This document shows, one piece after another, positions 9,135 through 17,158 of a stretch of DNA of 64,000 nt (positions are counted from its first letter, which is position 1; every line of letters begins with the position of its first letter). Under the pieces are notes generated by a model. The model was not told the DNA's origin and did no database searches. It worked only from the letters and a program-made list of their open reading frames with translations. The DNA lies in NCBI GenBank assembly GCA_018263295.1, contig JADFCZ010000005.1:20843-84842 (forward strand), written 5' to 3'. Both the position numbers and the translations under genes were made by a program. Source of the DNA: Conexibacter sp. Lineage in GTDB: Bacteria > Actinomycetota > Thermoleophilia > Solirubrobacterales > 70-9.

Positions 9135-9605
9135 ATGAGGAGCGGGCGTCAAGCGAGGATCCTCGTCGCGATCGCGGCAGGCGCCGCGCTGCTCGCGTCC
9201 GCCGCTCCCGCCGCCGCGGCCGTCAAGCCCTCCGTCGGCGTCTACTCGGCCGAGCCGAAGCGGCTCGTCACCGGCTACCAGGAGGGCCTCTTCGCGCTCG
9301 TCCGCGACGGGACGAAGCGCCGGATCGTCGCCTACGAGGGCGTCGCCGGAATCTTCTACCCCGACGCCGGCAAGTGCGACGGCGAGTCGATCCCGCTCAC
9401 GGCCGCGAGCATCCCGGTCTCGGCCAAGGGCCGGTTCGGGTTGCGCGACCGGACCGAGGCGAGGAAGGGGTCTCTGCTCGTCGTCTGGAAGGGCGCGTGG
9501 ACGAAGCCGCGACGGGTCGAGGGGACCGTGCGCATCAAGTACGGCAAATGCGACTCCAAGTTCGACTGGGTCGGCAAGCGCACGAAGCCGGCCATCCGTC
9601 CCTGA
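9135..9605 (+). CDS. hypothetical exported protein
   Basis: ATG at 9135 in the frame of ORF 8508-9605; signal peptide MRSGRQARILVAIAAGAALLASAAPAAAA. Confidence 0.65.
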   Translation: MRSGRQARILVAIAAGAALLASAAPAAAAVKPSVGVYSAEPKRLVTGYQEGLFALVRDGTKRRIVAYEGVAGIFYPDAGKCDGESIPLTAASIPVSAKGRFGLRDRTEARKGSLLVVWKGAWTKPRRVEGTVRIKYGKCDSKFDWVGKRTKPAIRP

Positions 9606-9635
9606 ACTGCGGCCGCGGCCTGCGACACTCAGCTG

Positions 9636-10415
9636 ATGGGCAGCGCGCCGCTCCGCTCGATCCGCCTCGGGCTGACGCCCTACGACGAGGCGACCGGCCT
9701 CCAGCACCGGCTCGCCGCCGCGGTGGCGGCCGGTGCGACCCCCGACACGCTGCTCCTGCTCGAGCACCCGCCCGTCCTCACCAAGGGCCGCCGCGCCGAT
9801 CCCCGCGAGCTCGGGATGGGCGAGGACTGGTACCGGATGCAGGGAATCGAGATCGCCGACTCGGATCGCGGCGGGCGCGTCACCTACCACGGGCCCGGCC
9901 AGCTCGTTGCCTATCCGATCGTCGACCTCGCCGGGCTCGGTTCCGGCGGCGCGCCGGACGTCCCCGCCTGGGTCGCCGCCCTCGAGCGCGTGATGATCGC
10001 GGCGCTCGGGGCGAGCGGCGTCCCCTCGCAGGTCTTCAGCGGCCTGACCGGAGTCTGGACGGCGGGGCGGCCGCCGGTCCCCGAGGGCACGCGCGGCCCC
10101 GAGGGATCCGTCGTCGGGGCCGTCGACCCGCAGCGTGCGGTCGGCGGCGAGGCCCGCAAGATCGGCTCGATCGGAATCCACGTCAGCCGCGGCATCTCGA
10201 CGCACGGGCTTGCGGTCAACGTCAACAACGACCTCCAGCCGTTCGAGTGGATCGTCCCCTGCGGGATCGACGCGGCGCGGACGACGTCCGTCGCCGCCGA
10301 GCTCGGCCGGCTCGTGGACTTCGACGCCTTCACCGACGCGGTCGAGAGCGCTTTCGCAGCCGAGCTCGGACGCGAGGTCGAGCCGGCCTCCGTCGCAGCA
10401 TTACCTCGCGGGTAA
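9636..10415 (+). CDS. lipB: lipoyl(octanoyl) transferase, with internal insertion
   Basis: GGRVTYHGPGQLVAYPI, RKIGSIGIHVSRGISTHGLAVNVN, catalytic-region PCGI. Confidence 0.92.
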   Translation: MGSAPLRSIRLGLTPYDEATGLQHRLAAAVAAGATPDTLLLLEHPPVLTKGRRADPRELGMGEDWYRMQGIEIADSDRGGRVTYHGPGQLVAYPIVDLAGLGSGGAPDVPAWVAALERVMIAALGASGVPSQVFSGLTGVWTAGRPPVPEGTRGPEGSVVGAVDPQRAVGGEARKIGSIGIHVSRGISTHGLAVNVNNDLQPFEWIVPCGIDAARTTSVAAELGRLVDFDAFTDAVESAFAAELGREVEPASVAALPRG

Positions 10416-10479
10416 TGGCGGTTCCTCGGGCGCCTGCCTAGCTTGGGCGCAACGAGACCCCAACCACGAAGGAGAAGCG

Positions 10480-10827
10480 ATGAGCGCCTACGCAATGGCT
10501 CACCTGAGGTCGGTCGACTTCAACGAGGAGATCGTCGACTACATCGAGCGGATCGACGACACGCTCCCACCCTACGAGGGCCGGTTCCTGGTCCATGGAC
10601 AGACCCCCGAGGTGATGGACGGGACGTTCGAGGGCGTGATCGTCGTGATCGAGTTCCCCGACCGTGAGCGAGCCCGGGCCTGGTACGAGTCCGAGCCCTA
10701 CGCGGCGATTGCACCGCTGCGGATCGACAACTCCGATGGCGGCGCCTTCGTGGTCGACGGCGTACCCGCCGACTACCTCGCAACCGACTTCCTCGCCAAG
10801 GCGACCGAGCAACAGGCCGCCTCCTAG
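10480..10827 (+). CDS. DUF1330 family protein
   Basis: ATG at 10480 with RBS ggagaag; FEGVIVVIEFPDRERARAWYESEPYAAIAPLR motif. Confidence 0.85.
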   Translation: MSAYAMAHLRSVDFNEEIVDYIERIDDTLPPYEGRFLVHGQTPEVMDGTFEGVIVVIEFPDRERARAWYESEPYAAIAPLRIDNSDGGAFVVDGVPADYLATDFLAKATEQQAAS

Positions 10828-10850
10828 CGGGACGCCGGCGGCTACGTAAG

Positions 10851-11660
10851 GTGTCGTCGATGGTGATCACCGAGGAAGTGCCCAGGGTCGGGTCGATGCT
10901 GCGCGACTGGCGGTTGCAACGCCGCCTCAGCCAGCTCGACCTGGCGCTGGAGGCCGGCGTCTCCACCCGCCACATCAGCTTCATCGAGAACGCCCGGTCG
11001 ACTCCGAGCCGCGAGATGGTCCTGCGCCTCAGCGACCGGCTCGACGTGCCGCTCAGGGAGCGCAACCGGCTGCTCGTCGCCGCCGGCTTCGCCCCGGGCT
11101 ACGGCGAGCAGCACCTCGACGACCCCGGAATGGAGCCGGTCCGAATCGCGATCGAGCAGGTCCTCGCCGGGCACGAGCCCTATCCGGCCGTCGTCGTCGA
11201 TGCGACCTGGGAGCTGCTGGCGGCGAACGCCGCGGCCGGCGTGCTGATCGAGCTCGTCTCCGCGCCGGATCTGCTCGCCCCGCCGATCAACGTCCTCAGG
11301 GCGACCCTCCATCCGGACGGGCTCGCGCCCCACATCGTCAACCTCGGAGAGTGGCGGGGGCACCTGCTCGACCGGCTCCGGCGCCAGATCGCCCTGTCGA
11401 GGAATCCCGCCCTGGTGACGCTGCTCGAGGAACTCGAGGGGTATCCGGGGGCGCCGCATGCCGTGAGCGCGCCGGCCGCCTCCGAGATCGCGGTACCGCT
11501 GCGGGTCCGCACCGGTGACGGCGAGCTTGCGCTGCTGAGCACGATCGCGACGTTCGGCACGGCGGTCGAGGTGACGGCGAGCGAGCTCTCGATCGAGTCC
11601 TTCTTCCCGCTCGACGAGCCGACGGCCGCGGCGCTGCGCGGCCGGGCCGCGGAGTCCTGA
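10851..11660 (+). CDS. XRE-family HTH regulator with MmyB-like ligand-binding domain
   Basis: LRDWRLQRRLSQLDLALEAGVSTRHISFIENARSTPSREMVLRLSDRL...; C-terminal NPALVTLLEEL...GELALLSTIATFGTA. Confidence 0.88.
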   Translation: MSSMVITEEVPRVGSMLRDWRLQRRLSQLDLALEAGVSTRHISFIENARSTPSREMVLRLSDRLDVPLRERNRLLVAAGFAPGYGEQHLDDPGMEPVRIAIEQVLAGHEPYPAVVVDATWELLAANAAAGVLIELVSAPDLLAPPINVLRATLHPDGLAPHIVNLGEWRGHLLDRLRRQIALSRNPALVTLLEELEGYPGAPHAVSAPAASEIAVPLRVRTGDGELALLSTIATFGTAVEVTASELSIESFFPLDEPTAAALRGRAAES

Positions 11661-11664
11661 GCCC

Positions 11665-13041
11665 TCAGACCCGCTTCCGCTCCCACTCCGCCTCGGCGCG
11701 ACCGAGCTCGGTCTGCGGCTCGTCGCCGTAGATCCACTCGCAGGCGACCCGGTACCAGTTGGCCTCGGCCTGGAGCTGGCCGAGGACGGCGAGCGTGAGC
11801 AGCTCGAGGCGGCGGCCGAAGAGGTGCTCGGGAACGATGTCCTGGTGGCGGGCGGTCGCGAAGTGCGTCGAGCGCACGTCGGTCGTCTGGATGAACGCCC
11901 GGTTGACGATCGACTGGTCGATCCGGATCGACTCGTCGGTCGTGTACCACCAGATCCCGTCGCGGACGAACTCGATCAGCTCCGCCGCGTCGATGACGTC
12001 GCCGCGGGGCAGGAAGCCGGCATCGCTCATCAGCCGGTGCAGGCCCTCGGCGTCGCCGTCGATCGTCGCCCGCTGACAGGCGAGCTCGAGCGCCGCGACG
12101 TCGCGGCCGATCGTCTTGAACAGCCCGAAGTCGAGGAAGGCGATCCGGCCGTCGGCGAGGGCGAGCATGTTTCCCGGATGGGGATCGCCGGAGAAGCGCC
12201 GGTAGCGGTACATCGAGCCGAAGTAGAACCGGAAGAGGATCTCGCCGATCCGGTCGCGCTCCGGCTCCGGCCGGTCCCGGAGCTCCTCGAACCCGGCCCC
12301 GGTCACGAACTCGGTGACGAGCACGCGCTCGCGGCTGAGCGAAGTGACGACGGCCGGGATCGCGATGAACGGGTGCCCCTCGAAGATCCGCGCCATCGCG
12401 CGCTGGTTGGAGGCCTCGAGCTCGTAGTCGAGCTCCTCGACGATCCGCTCGCGGATCTCGTCGCCGACCGCCTTGGTGTCGAGCTCCGGCGTGATCGAGC
12501 GGGCGAGCCGGAGCAGGACGCCGAGGTTCTTCATGTCGGCGCGGACGGCGTCGGCGATCCCCGGGTACTGGACCTTGACCGCGACCGCGCGGCCGTCGTG
12601 GAGCGTCGCCCGGTAGACCTGCCCGATCGAGGCGGCGGCGATCGGCTCGGGGTCGAAGTCGGCGAACGCGCTCGTCACCGGCTCGCCGAGGTCCTGTTCG
12701 ATCACCTTCCGCATCTGATCGAACGAGACCGTCGGGGCGGCGTCGCGGAGCGAGGCGAGCTTCGCCTGGAACCGCTCGCGGTGCTCCGGCGGGACGATCC
12801 CGAGATCGACGAAGGAGAGGACCTGGCCGAGCTTCATCGCCGCGCCCTTCATTCCGCCGAGCACGGTCACGATCTGCTCGGCGGCCTCGATCTGACGGCG
12901 CTCGAGCGCCGCCTGTGCCTGCTCCTCCGAGCGGGTGACGTTGGCGGCCCGCGTTCCCGCGCGCTTCGCCGCCTGTCCCGCCGCCGCGTAGCCGACCCGC
13001 GCGAGCCGTCCGATCCTGCCGGTCGGGACGCGGTCGGCCAT
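11665..13041 (-). CDS. ABC1/UbiB (AarF-like) kinase family protein
   Basis: KLGQVLSFVDLGIVPPEHRERF, AAASIGQVYRATLHDGRAVAVKVQYPG, SGDPHPGNMLALADGRIAFLDFGLF. Confidence 0.92.
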   Translation of the reverse strand: MADRVPTGRIGRLARVGYAAAGQAAKRAGTRAANVTRSEEQAQAALERRQIEAAEQIVTVLGGMKGAAMKLGQVLSFVDLGIVPPEHRERFQAKLASLRDAAPTVSFDQMRKVIEQDLGEPVTSAFADFDPEPIAAASIGQVYRATLHDGRAVAVKVQYPGIADAVRADMKNLGVLLRLARSITPELDTKAVGDEIRERIVEELDYELEASNQRAMARIFEGHPFIAIPAVVTSLSRERVLVTEFVTGAGFEELRDRPEPERDRIGEILFRFYFGSMYRYRRFSGDPHPGNMLALADGRIAFLDFGLFKTIGRDVAALELACQRATIDGDAEGLHRLMSDAGFLPRGDVIDAAELIEFVRDGIWWYTTDESIRIDQSIVNRAFIQTTDVRSTHFATARHQDIVPEHLFGRRLELLTLAVLGQLQAEANWYRVACEWIYGDEPQTELGRAEAEWERKRV

Positions 13042-14393
13042 CAGCCGACCTCGTCGGAGGCGGCGAGACGCGCCTGGAGCTCCTCGGCGGACCCGGGGGC
13101 GATCTCATCGGCGGCGCGGGGCGCGGGGCGGCGGTAGATCGCGTAGATCAGGAGCGCCAGCAGCGCCGAGCAGGACGCGTAGCCGATCTCGACCGCCCGG
13201 AAGGCATCCCCGCTCCAGGCGACATTGATGACGACGAAGAGGGCCGCGCAGGCGACCCAGCGCGAGGCGGCGCGGTGCGCCTGGCCCTGCGCGAGGGCGG
13301 CTTGGTTGAGCGACGCGGCCACGAGGTAGAAGCCCATCCCGATCGCGACGATCGCGAGGTCGATGCGGTCGTAGTCGAAGTTGTCGCCGAAGGCGAGCTG
13401 CATCACCTGCGGGCCGATCGCGAGCACGCCGATCGTGGTCGCCCCGGCGAACGCGACGATCAGCCACATGGTCCGGTGGAGCGACTCGCGGAACGCATCC
13501 TCCCCCTCGGCATCACCCCGAGCGCGCTGGCGCGTGAGGTACGGCAACAGGCTCGCCGCGATCGCCTGGAAGAGGACGAGGGGCGCGCGGGCGACGAGCA
13601 GGATGTTGAACATGAATCCCGCGGCGGCGGCGCCGTCGGCGGCCCGGACGAACAGCGCCCCCGAGCTGACCAGGACCTGTTCGCTGAGCATCATCAGCAG
13701 GACCGCCCCGGCGAACGCCCCGCCGACGCCGAGCGTCAGGTCGGAGCCACCGGGGATCGCGCCGGTCGCGGGCTCGGCCGGCGCGCGGCGCATCATCAGC
13801 GGGATCGGCAGCAGCCCGAAGAACGGCGCCAGCGCGATGCCGACCGCGATCGGCCCGGCGCCCTCGAGGACGCCGATCGCGACGGCGACGGCGAAGACGA
13901 GCCGGAAGCCGGCCTCGCCGATCAGCAGCGCGGCGTAGATCGTGAACCGCCCCTTGCCGGCGAGGAAGCCGCGGGCGAAGTAGGCGCAGGCGAAGCCCGC
14001 GAGCGACACCAGCATCGCCCAGTAGAGGTCGGGGTTCTCGCTGAAGAGCTCGTCCTGCAGGGTGCTCCGGAAGGCGAAGAGCACGGCGAGGGTCGCGAGG
14101 CAGACGCCGAGCTGGATCACGCCGGCGGTCCGGAGCGCGTCGCCGGTCGGAGCGCCGGCATGGTCGCGCTCGGCGAGGGTCCGCGCGAGGAGCTGCTCGA
14201 TCGGCCGGTAGAGGGTCGAGGCGAGGATGAAGACCACCGACCAGAGGACGACGATCTCGCCGTATTGGTCCTCGCCGAGCGACCGCGAGGCGAGAATGAA
14301 GAAGACGTAGGTGAGGACGCCCCCGATGCCGAGGGCGACCGTCAGCCCCGCGGCCGAGCGGCCGTAGGAGCCGACCCCGTCCCCATCGCTCAC
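13041..14393 (-). CDS. polysaccharide flippase-like (Wzx/MATE-type) membrane protein
   Basis: Multi-TM protein VLTYVFFILASRSLGEDQYGEIVVLWSVVFI...; GTG start at 14393 overlaps the upstream methyltransferase stop (GTGA). Confidence 0.75.
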   Translation of the reverse strand: MSDGDGVGSYGRSAAGLTVALGIGGVLTYVFFILASRSLGEDQYGEIVVLWSVVFILASTLYRPIEQLLARTLAERDHAGAPTGDALRTAGVIQLGVCLATLAVLFAFRSTLQDELFSENPDLYWAMLVSLAGFACAYFARGFLAGKGRFTIYAALLIGEAGFRLVFAVAVAIGVLEGAGPIAVGIALAPFFGLLPIPLMMRRAPAEPATGAIPGGSDLTLGVGGAFAGAVLLMMLSEQVLVSSGALFVRAADGAAAAGFMFNILLVARAPLVLFQAIAASLLPYLTRQRARGDAEGEDAFRESLHRTMWLIVAFAGATTIGVLAIGPQVMQLAFGDNFDYDRIDLAIVAIGMGFYLVAASLNQAALAQGQAHRAASRWVACAALFVVINVAWSGDAFRAVEIGYASCSALLALLIYAIYRRPAPRAADEIAPGSAEELQARLAASDEVG

Positions 14394-15088
14394 GCCGGGC
14401 TCCCCACCGGGGTCGCGACGACGACGTTGTGGGCGCAGAGGCGGCGGAGCAGGGGCGTCCGCTCGACGACCCGCTCGACGCGGCTCATCGCCGGCAGCAG
14501 CGCCGGCGGCACGAAGTCGGGGACGAATCCGAGCGGCTGCGAGAACAGCGGCAGCCCGCCGCCGGCGCGGATCCCGTCGAGAACCTCGCGCTCGGAGATG
14601 AGCCGTTCGGTCCCGTCGTCCTGGGGCACCCGCGCCATCAAGAGCCTCCAGTAGGGGTTGCGCGGGTTGTGGTCCCAGACGACGACCCGCCCGCCGGGCC
14701 TGCAGACGCGGAGCATCTCGGCGAGGGTCGCCCGGATCGCGACCGGGTCGGCGATGTGGTGGAGCGCGGCGACCGTGAGGACCAGGTCGAAGCTGGCGGC
14801 GTCGAAGGGCAGCTCGTCGCCGGATCCGCGCACCGCCTCCACCTCCGGGTGCTCGGCCGCCATCACGTCGAGCATCCCGGCCGACGGATCGATCCCGGTC
14901 ATCCCGTAGCCGCGATCGGCGAGGCGAGCGGCGAGGACGCCCGTCCCGCAGCCGACATCGAGCCCGCTGCCGGGCGGGCAGCATGCGGCGACGAACGCGG
15001 CTCGCTTGTCGAGGTAGTGGGCTACGACGTGGGCCGGCAGCGCCTCGTCGTAGTCGGTGGCGATGCGGTCGAAGGTCTCCTCGCTCAC
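14390..15088 (-). CDS. class I SAM-dependent methyltransferase
   Basis: GSGLDVGCGTGVLAARLADRGYGMTGIDPSAGML motif. Confidence 0.92.
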   Translation of the reverse strand: MSEETFDRIATDYDEALPAHVVAHYLDKRAAFVAACCPPGSGLDVGCGTGVLAARLADRGYGMTGIDPSAGMLDVMAAEHPEVEAVRGSGDELPFDAASFDLVLTVAALHHIADPVAIRATLAEMLRVCRPGGRVVVWDHNPRNPYWRLLMARVPQDDGTERLISEREVLDGIRAGGGLPLFSQPLGFVPDFVPPALLPAMSRVERVVERTPLLRRLCAHNVVVATPVGSPA

Positions 15089-15858
15089 GGGGAGCCGACC
15101 CCGGTGTCGGTGCCGGAATCGTGCGACAGGCGCTGCGGCCGCACGATCGATCGCGGCGTCCGGGCGCGGAAGCGGAGGATCATCGCGATCATCCGCAACC
15201 CGATCCCGATCGCCGCGATCGGGCTACCGGTCGCCGAGGAGGTGCCGACGCGCGGCAGGTAGTTGACGGGGATCTCGACGAAGCGGGCGCCGTTGGTGAT
15301 CGCGATCAGCATCATCTCCGGGCCCGCGTGGTTGCCGCCGATCCGCATCCGCTCGGCGACGAGCTCGGCAACCTCGCGGGTGAAGAGCCGGTAGGTGCAG
15401 CCGACGTCGCTGAGGTGGCTGGTGTTGAAGAGAACCTCGACGCCCTTTGCGACCGCCCAGTTCCCCCAGCGCAGGAACCACTCCATGTTCGCCCCGTGCC
15501 AGATCAGCTCCCGCGTCGTCCTGGTCCCGAAGACGGCGTCGCATTCCTCGCTGAAGACGAGCAGCTTGCGGATGTCGGCGGGCAGGAAGGTGCCGTCGGG
15601 CTCGGCGAGGACGATCAGGTCCCCGGTCGCCTCGCGAAGACCGCGCCGGCTCGCGTGCCCGTAGCCCTGGACCGGCTCGAAGACCTCGCGGGCGTCGGTC
15701 CCGGCGACCTCCTCGCTCGTCCCCGGCTCGGCGTTGTTGTTGACGACGACGACCTCGTCGACGAGTCCGGTCGCGAAGAAGCCCTCGATGACCTCACGGA
15801 TCGAGAGCCGCTCGGCATAGGTCATCAGGACCACGGAAACGCGCTTGTCGCCCCACAT
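15085..15858 (-). CDS. family 2 glycosyltransferase
   Basis: VSVVLMTYAERLSIREVIEGFFATGLVDEVVVVNNNAEPGTSEEV; glycosyltransferase A fold. Confidence 0.88.
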   Translation of the reverse strand: MWGDKRVSVVLMTYAERLSIREVIEGFFATGLVDEVVVVNNNAEPGTSEEVAGTDAREVFEPVQGYGHASRRGLREATGDLIVLAEPDGTFLPADIRKLLVFSEECDAVFGTRTTRELIWHGANMEWFLRWGNWAVAKGVEVLFNTSHLSDVGCTYRLFTREVAELVAERMRIGGNHAGPEMMLIAITNGARFVEIPVNYLPRVGTSSATGSPIAAIGIGLRMIAMILRFRARTPRSIVRPQRLSHDSGTDTGVGSP

Positions 15859-15885
15859 CCGGCTACCGACCTTATCCCGCGACGA

Positions 15886-17121
15886 TCAGCCGGACGCCGC
15901 TGCCGGAGCGGGCGCAAGCTCACGCACGACATGCTCGGCGAGATCGGTCGCGCAGGCGACCGTCGGCCAGCAGAGGTTCTCCGGCGTGTCGGTCATCCGG
16001 TGGTAGTTGGAGAGCGCCTTGTAGCGGTCGATCGCGACCACCGTCGCGGTCGGAACGCCCATCCGGCTCGGGACGACGCTGTCGGTGCTGGTCCGCGCGC
16101 GCATGCCGCGCCGCAGCGGGATGCCCTCGCGCCGGGCGACCTCGCCGATCAGGTCCCGAAACGGGCGGTCGAAGTAGTCCTCCATGACGACGCAGCCCTC
16201 GCCCTCGAGCAGGGCGAGCGACGGACCGCCGACCGTCTCGACGTTGAGGAAGAAGGTCTTCTCGCGGTCCATCGCGGCGAGATGGCGCTCGCAGTAGCCG
16301 TAGATGCCGCCCTGGAGGACCTCCTCGGCGCCGACCGAGACGAGCTGGATTCGCAGCCCCTCGACCGGCCGGGCGGCGAGCGCCTCGGCGAGGGCCACGA
16401 TCACGGCCACCGCGGTCAGGTTGTCGTTGGCGCCGGGCACCGTCGGGCCGCGCTGGATATCGGCCATCGTCGCCGCAGCGCCGGCGCTGATGACGGCGCC
16501 GGCGCGGGCGAGGCCCCTGCGGCCGGTGATCCCGCCCGCCGTCGCCAGCAGCGGGCCGGCAAGGACCGGCCACCACATCGGCAGCGACGTGTCGACGCGC
16601 TCGACGATCCCCGGCAGGCGGTCGATCAGCTGCTCCTGCATGCGCGGGTCGAAGATGAAGCCGGTCTGGGCGGCGTCGTGGTGGGCGAGGACGACGATCG
16701 TCCGCTCGGCGTCCGGATCGCCGGCCTCGGCGACGACGTTCCAGGTCGTCCGCTCCGGCCGGACGAGCTTGCGGAACGGCCGGGCGCCGTTGGAGATGTC
16801 GTCGGCGATCAGACCGGCGACCGCAGCGCCGGCGAGTGCTCCGATCCGGCGGCCGCGGCGGGTGGTCGCCGCGATTCCGGCCGCGGCGCCGGCGGCGGCG
16901 AGAGCGCCGACCACCCCGGCGAAGTCACCGCGGAACTTCGCCTCCTCGACCCTGGCCGGGGCGCCGGCGGCGGTCAGCCGGTCGGCGATCCAGTGCGCGG
17001 CCCGGCGCTCGCCCTCGGATCCGGCGGCGCGCTCGATCGGCGCAAGCGCTTCGATCACCTCGCGCAGCGTCGCCTCCGGCGTCCGCGCGGCGGTCTTCGT
17101 CAGCTCGGAGTTCGTGGTCAC
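15886..17121 (-). CDS. M28-family metallopeptidase, membrane associated
   Basis: VVLAHHDAAQTG, GANDNLTAVAVIVALAEAL, VGAEEVLQGG metal/catalytic motifs. Confidence 0.85.
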   Translation of the reverse strand: MTTNSELTKTAARTPEATLREVIEALAPIERAAGSEGERRAAHWIADRLTAAGAPARVEEAKFRGDFAGVVGALAAAGAAAGIAATTRRGRRIGALAGAAVAGLIADDISNGARPFRKLVRPERTTWNVVAEAGDPDAERTIVVLAHHDAAQTGFIFDPRMQEQLIDRLPGIVERVDTSLPMWWPVLAGPLLATAGGITGRRGLARAGAVISAGAAATMADIQRGPTVPGANDNLTAVAVIVALAEALAARPVEGLRIQLVSVGAEEVLQGGIYGYCERHLAAMDREKTFFLNVETVGGPSLALLEGEGCVVMEDYFDRPFRDLIGEVARREGIPLRRGMRARTSTDSVVPSRMGVPTATVVAIDRYKALSNYHRMTDTPENLCWPTVACATDLAEHVVRELAPAPAAASG

Positions 17122-17158
17122 GGGCGGCGAAGGCTAGTCGCCGGGCGAGGCCCGCGGC

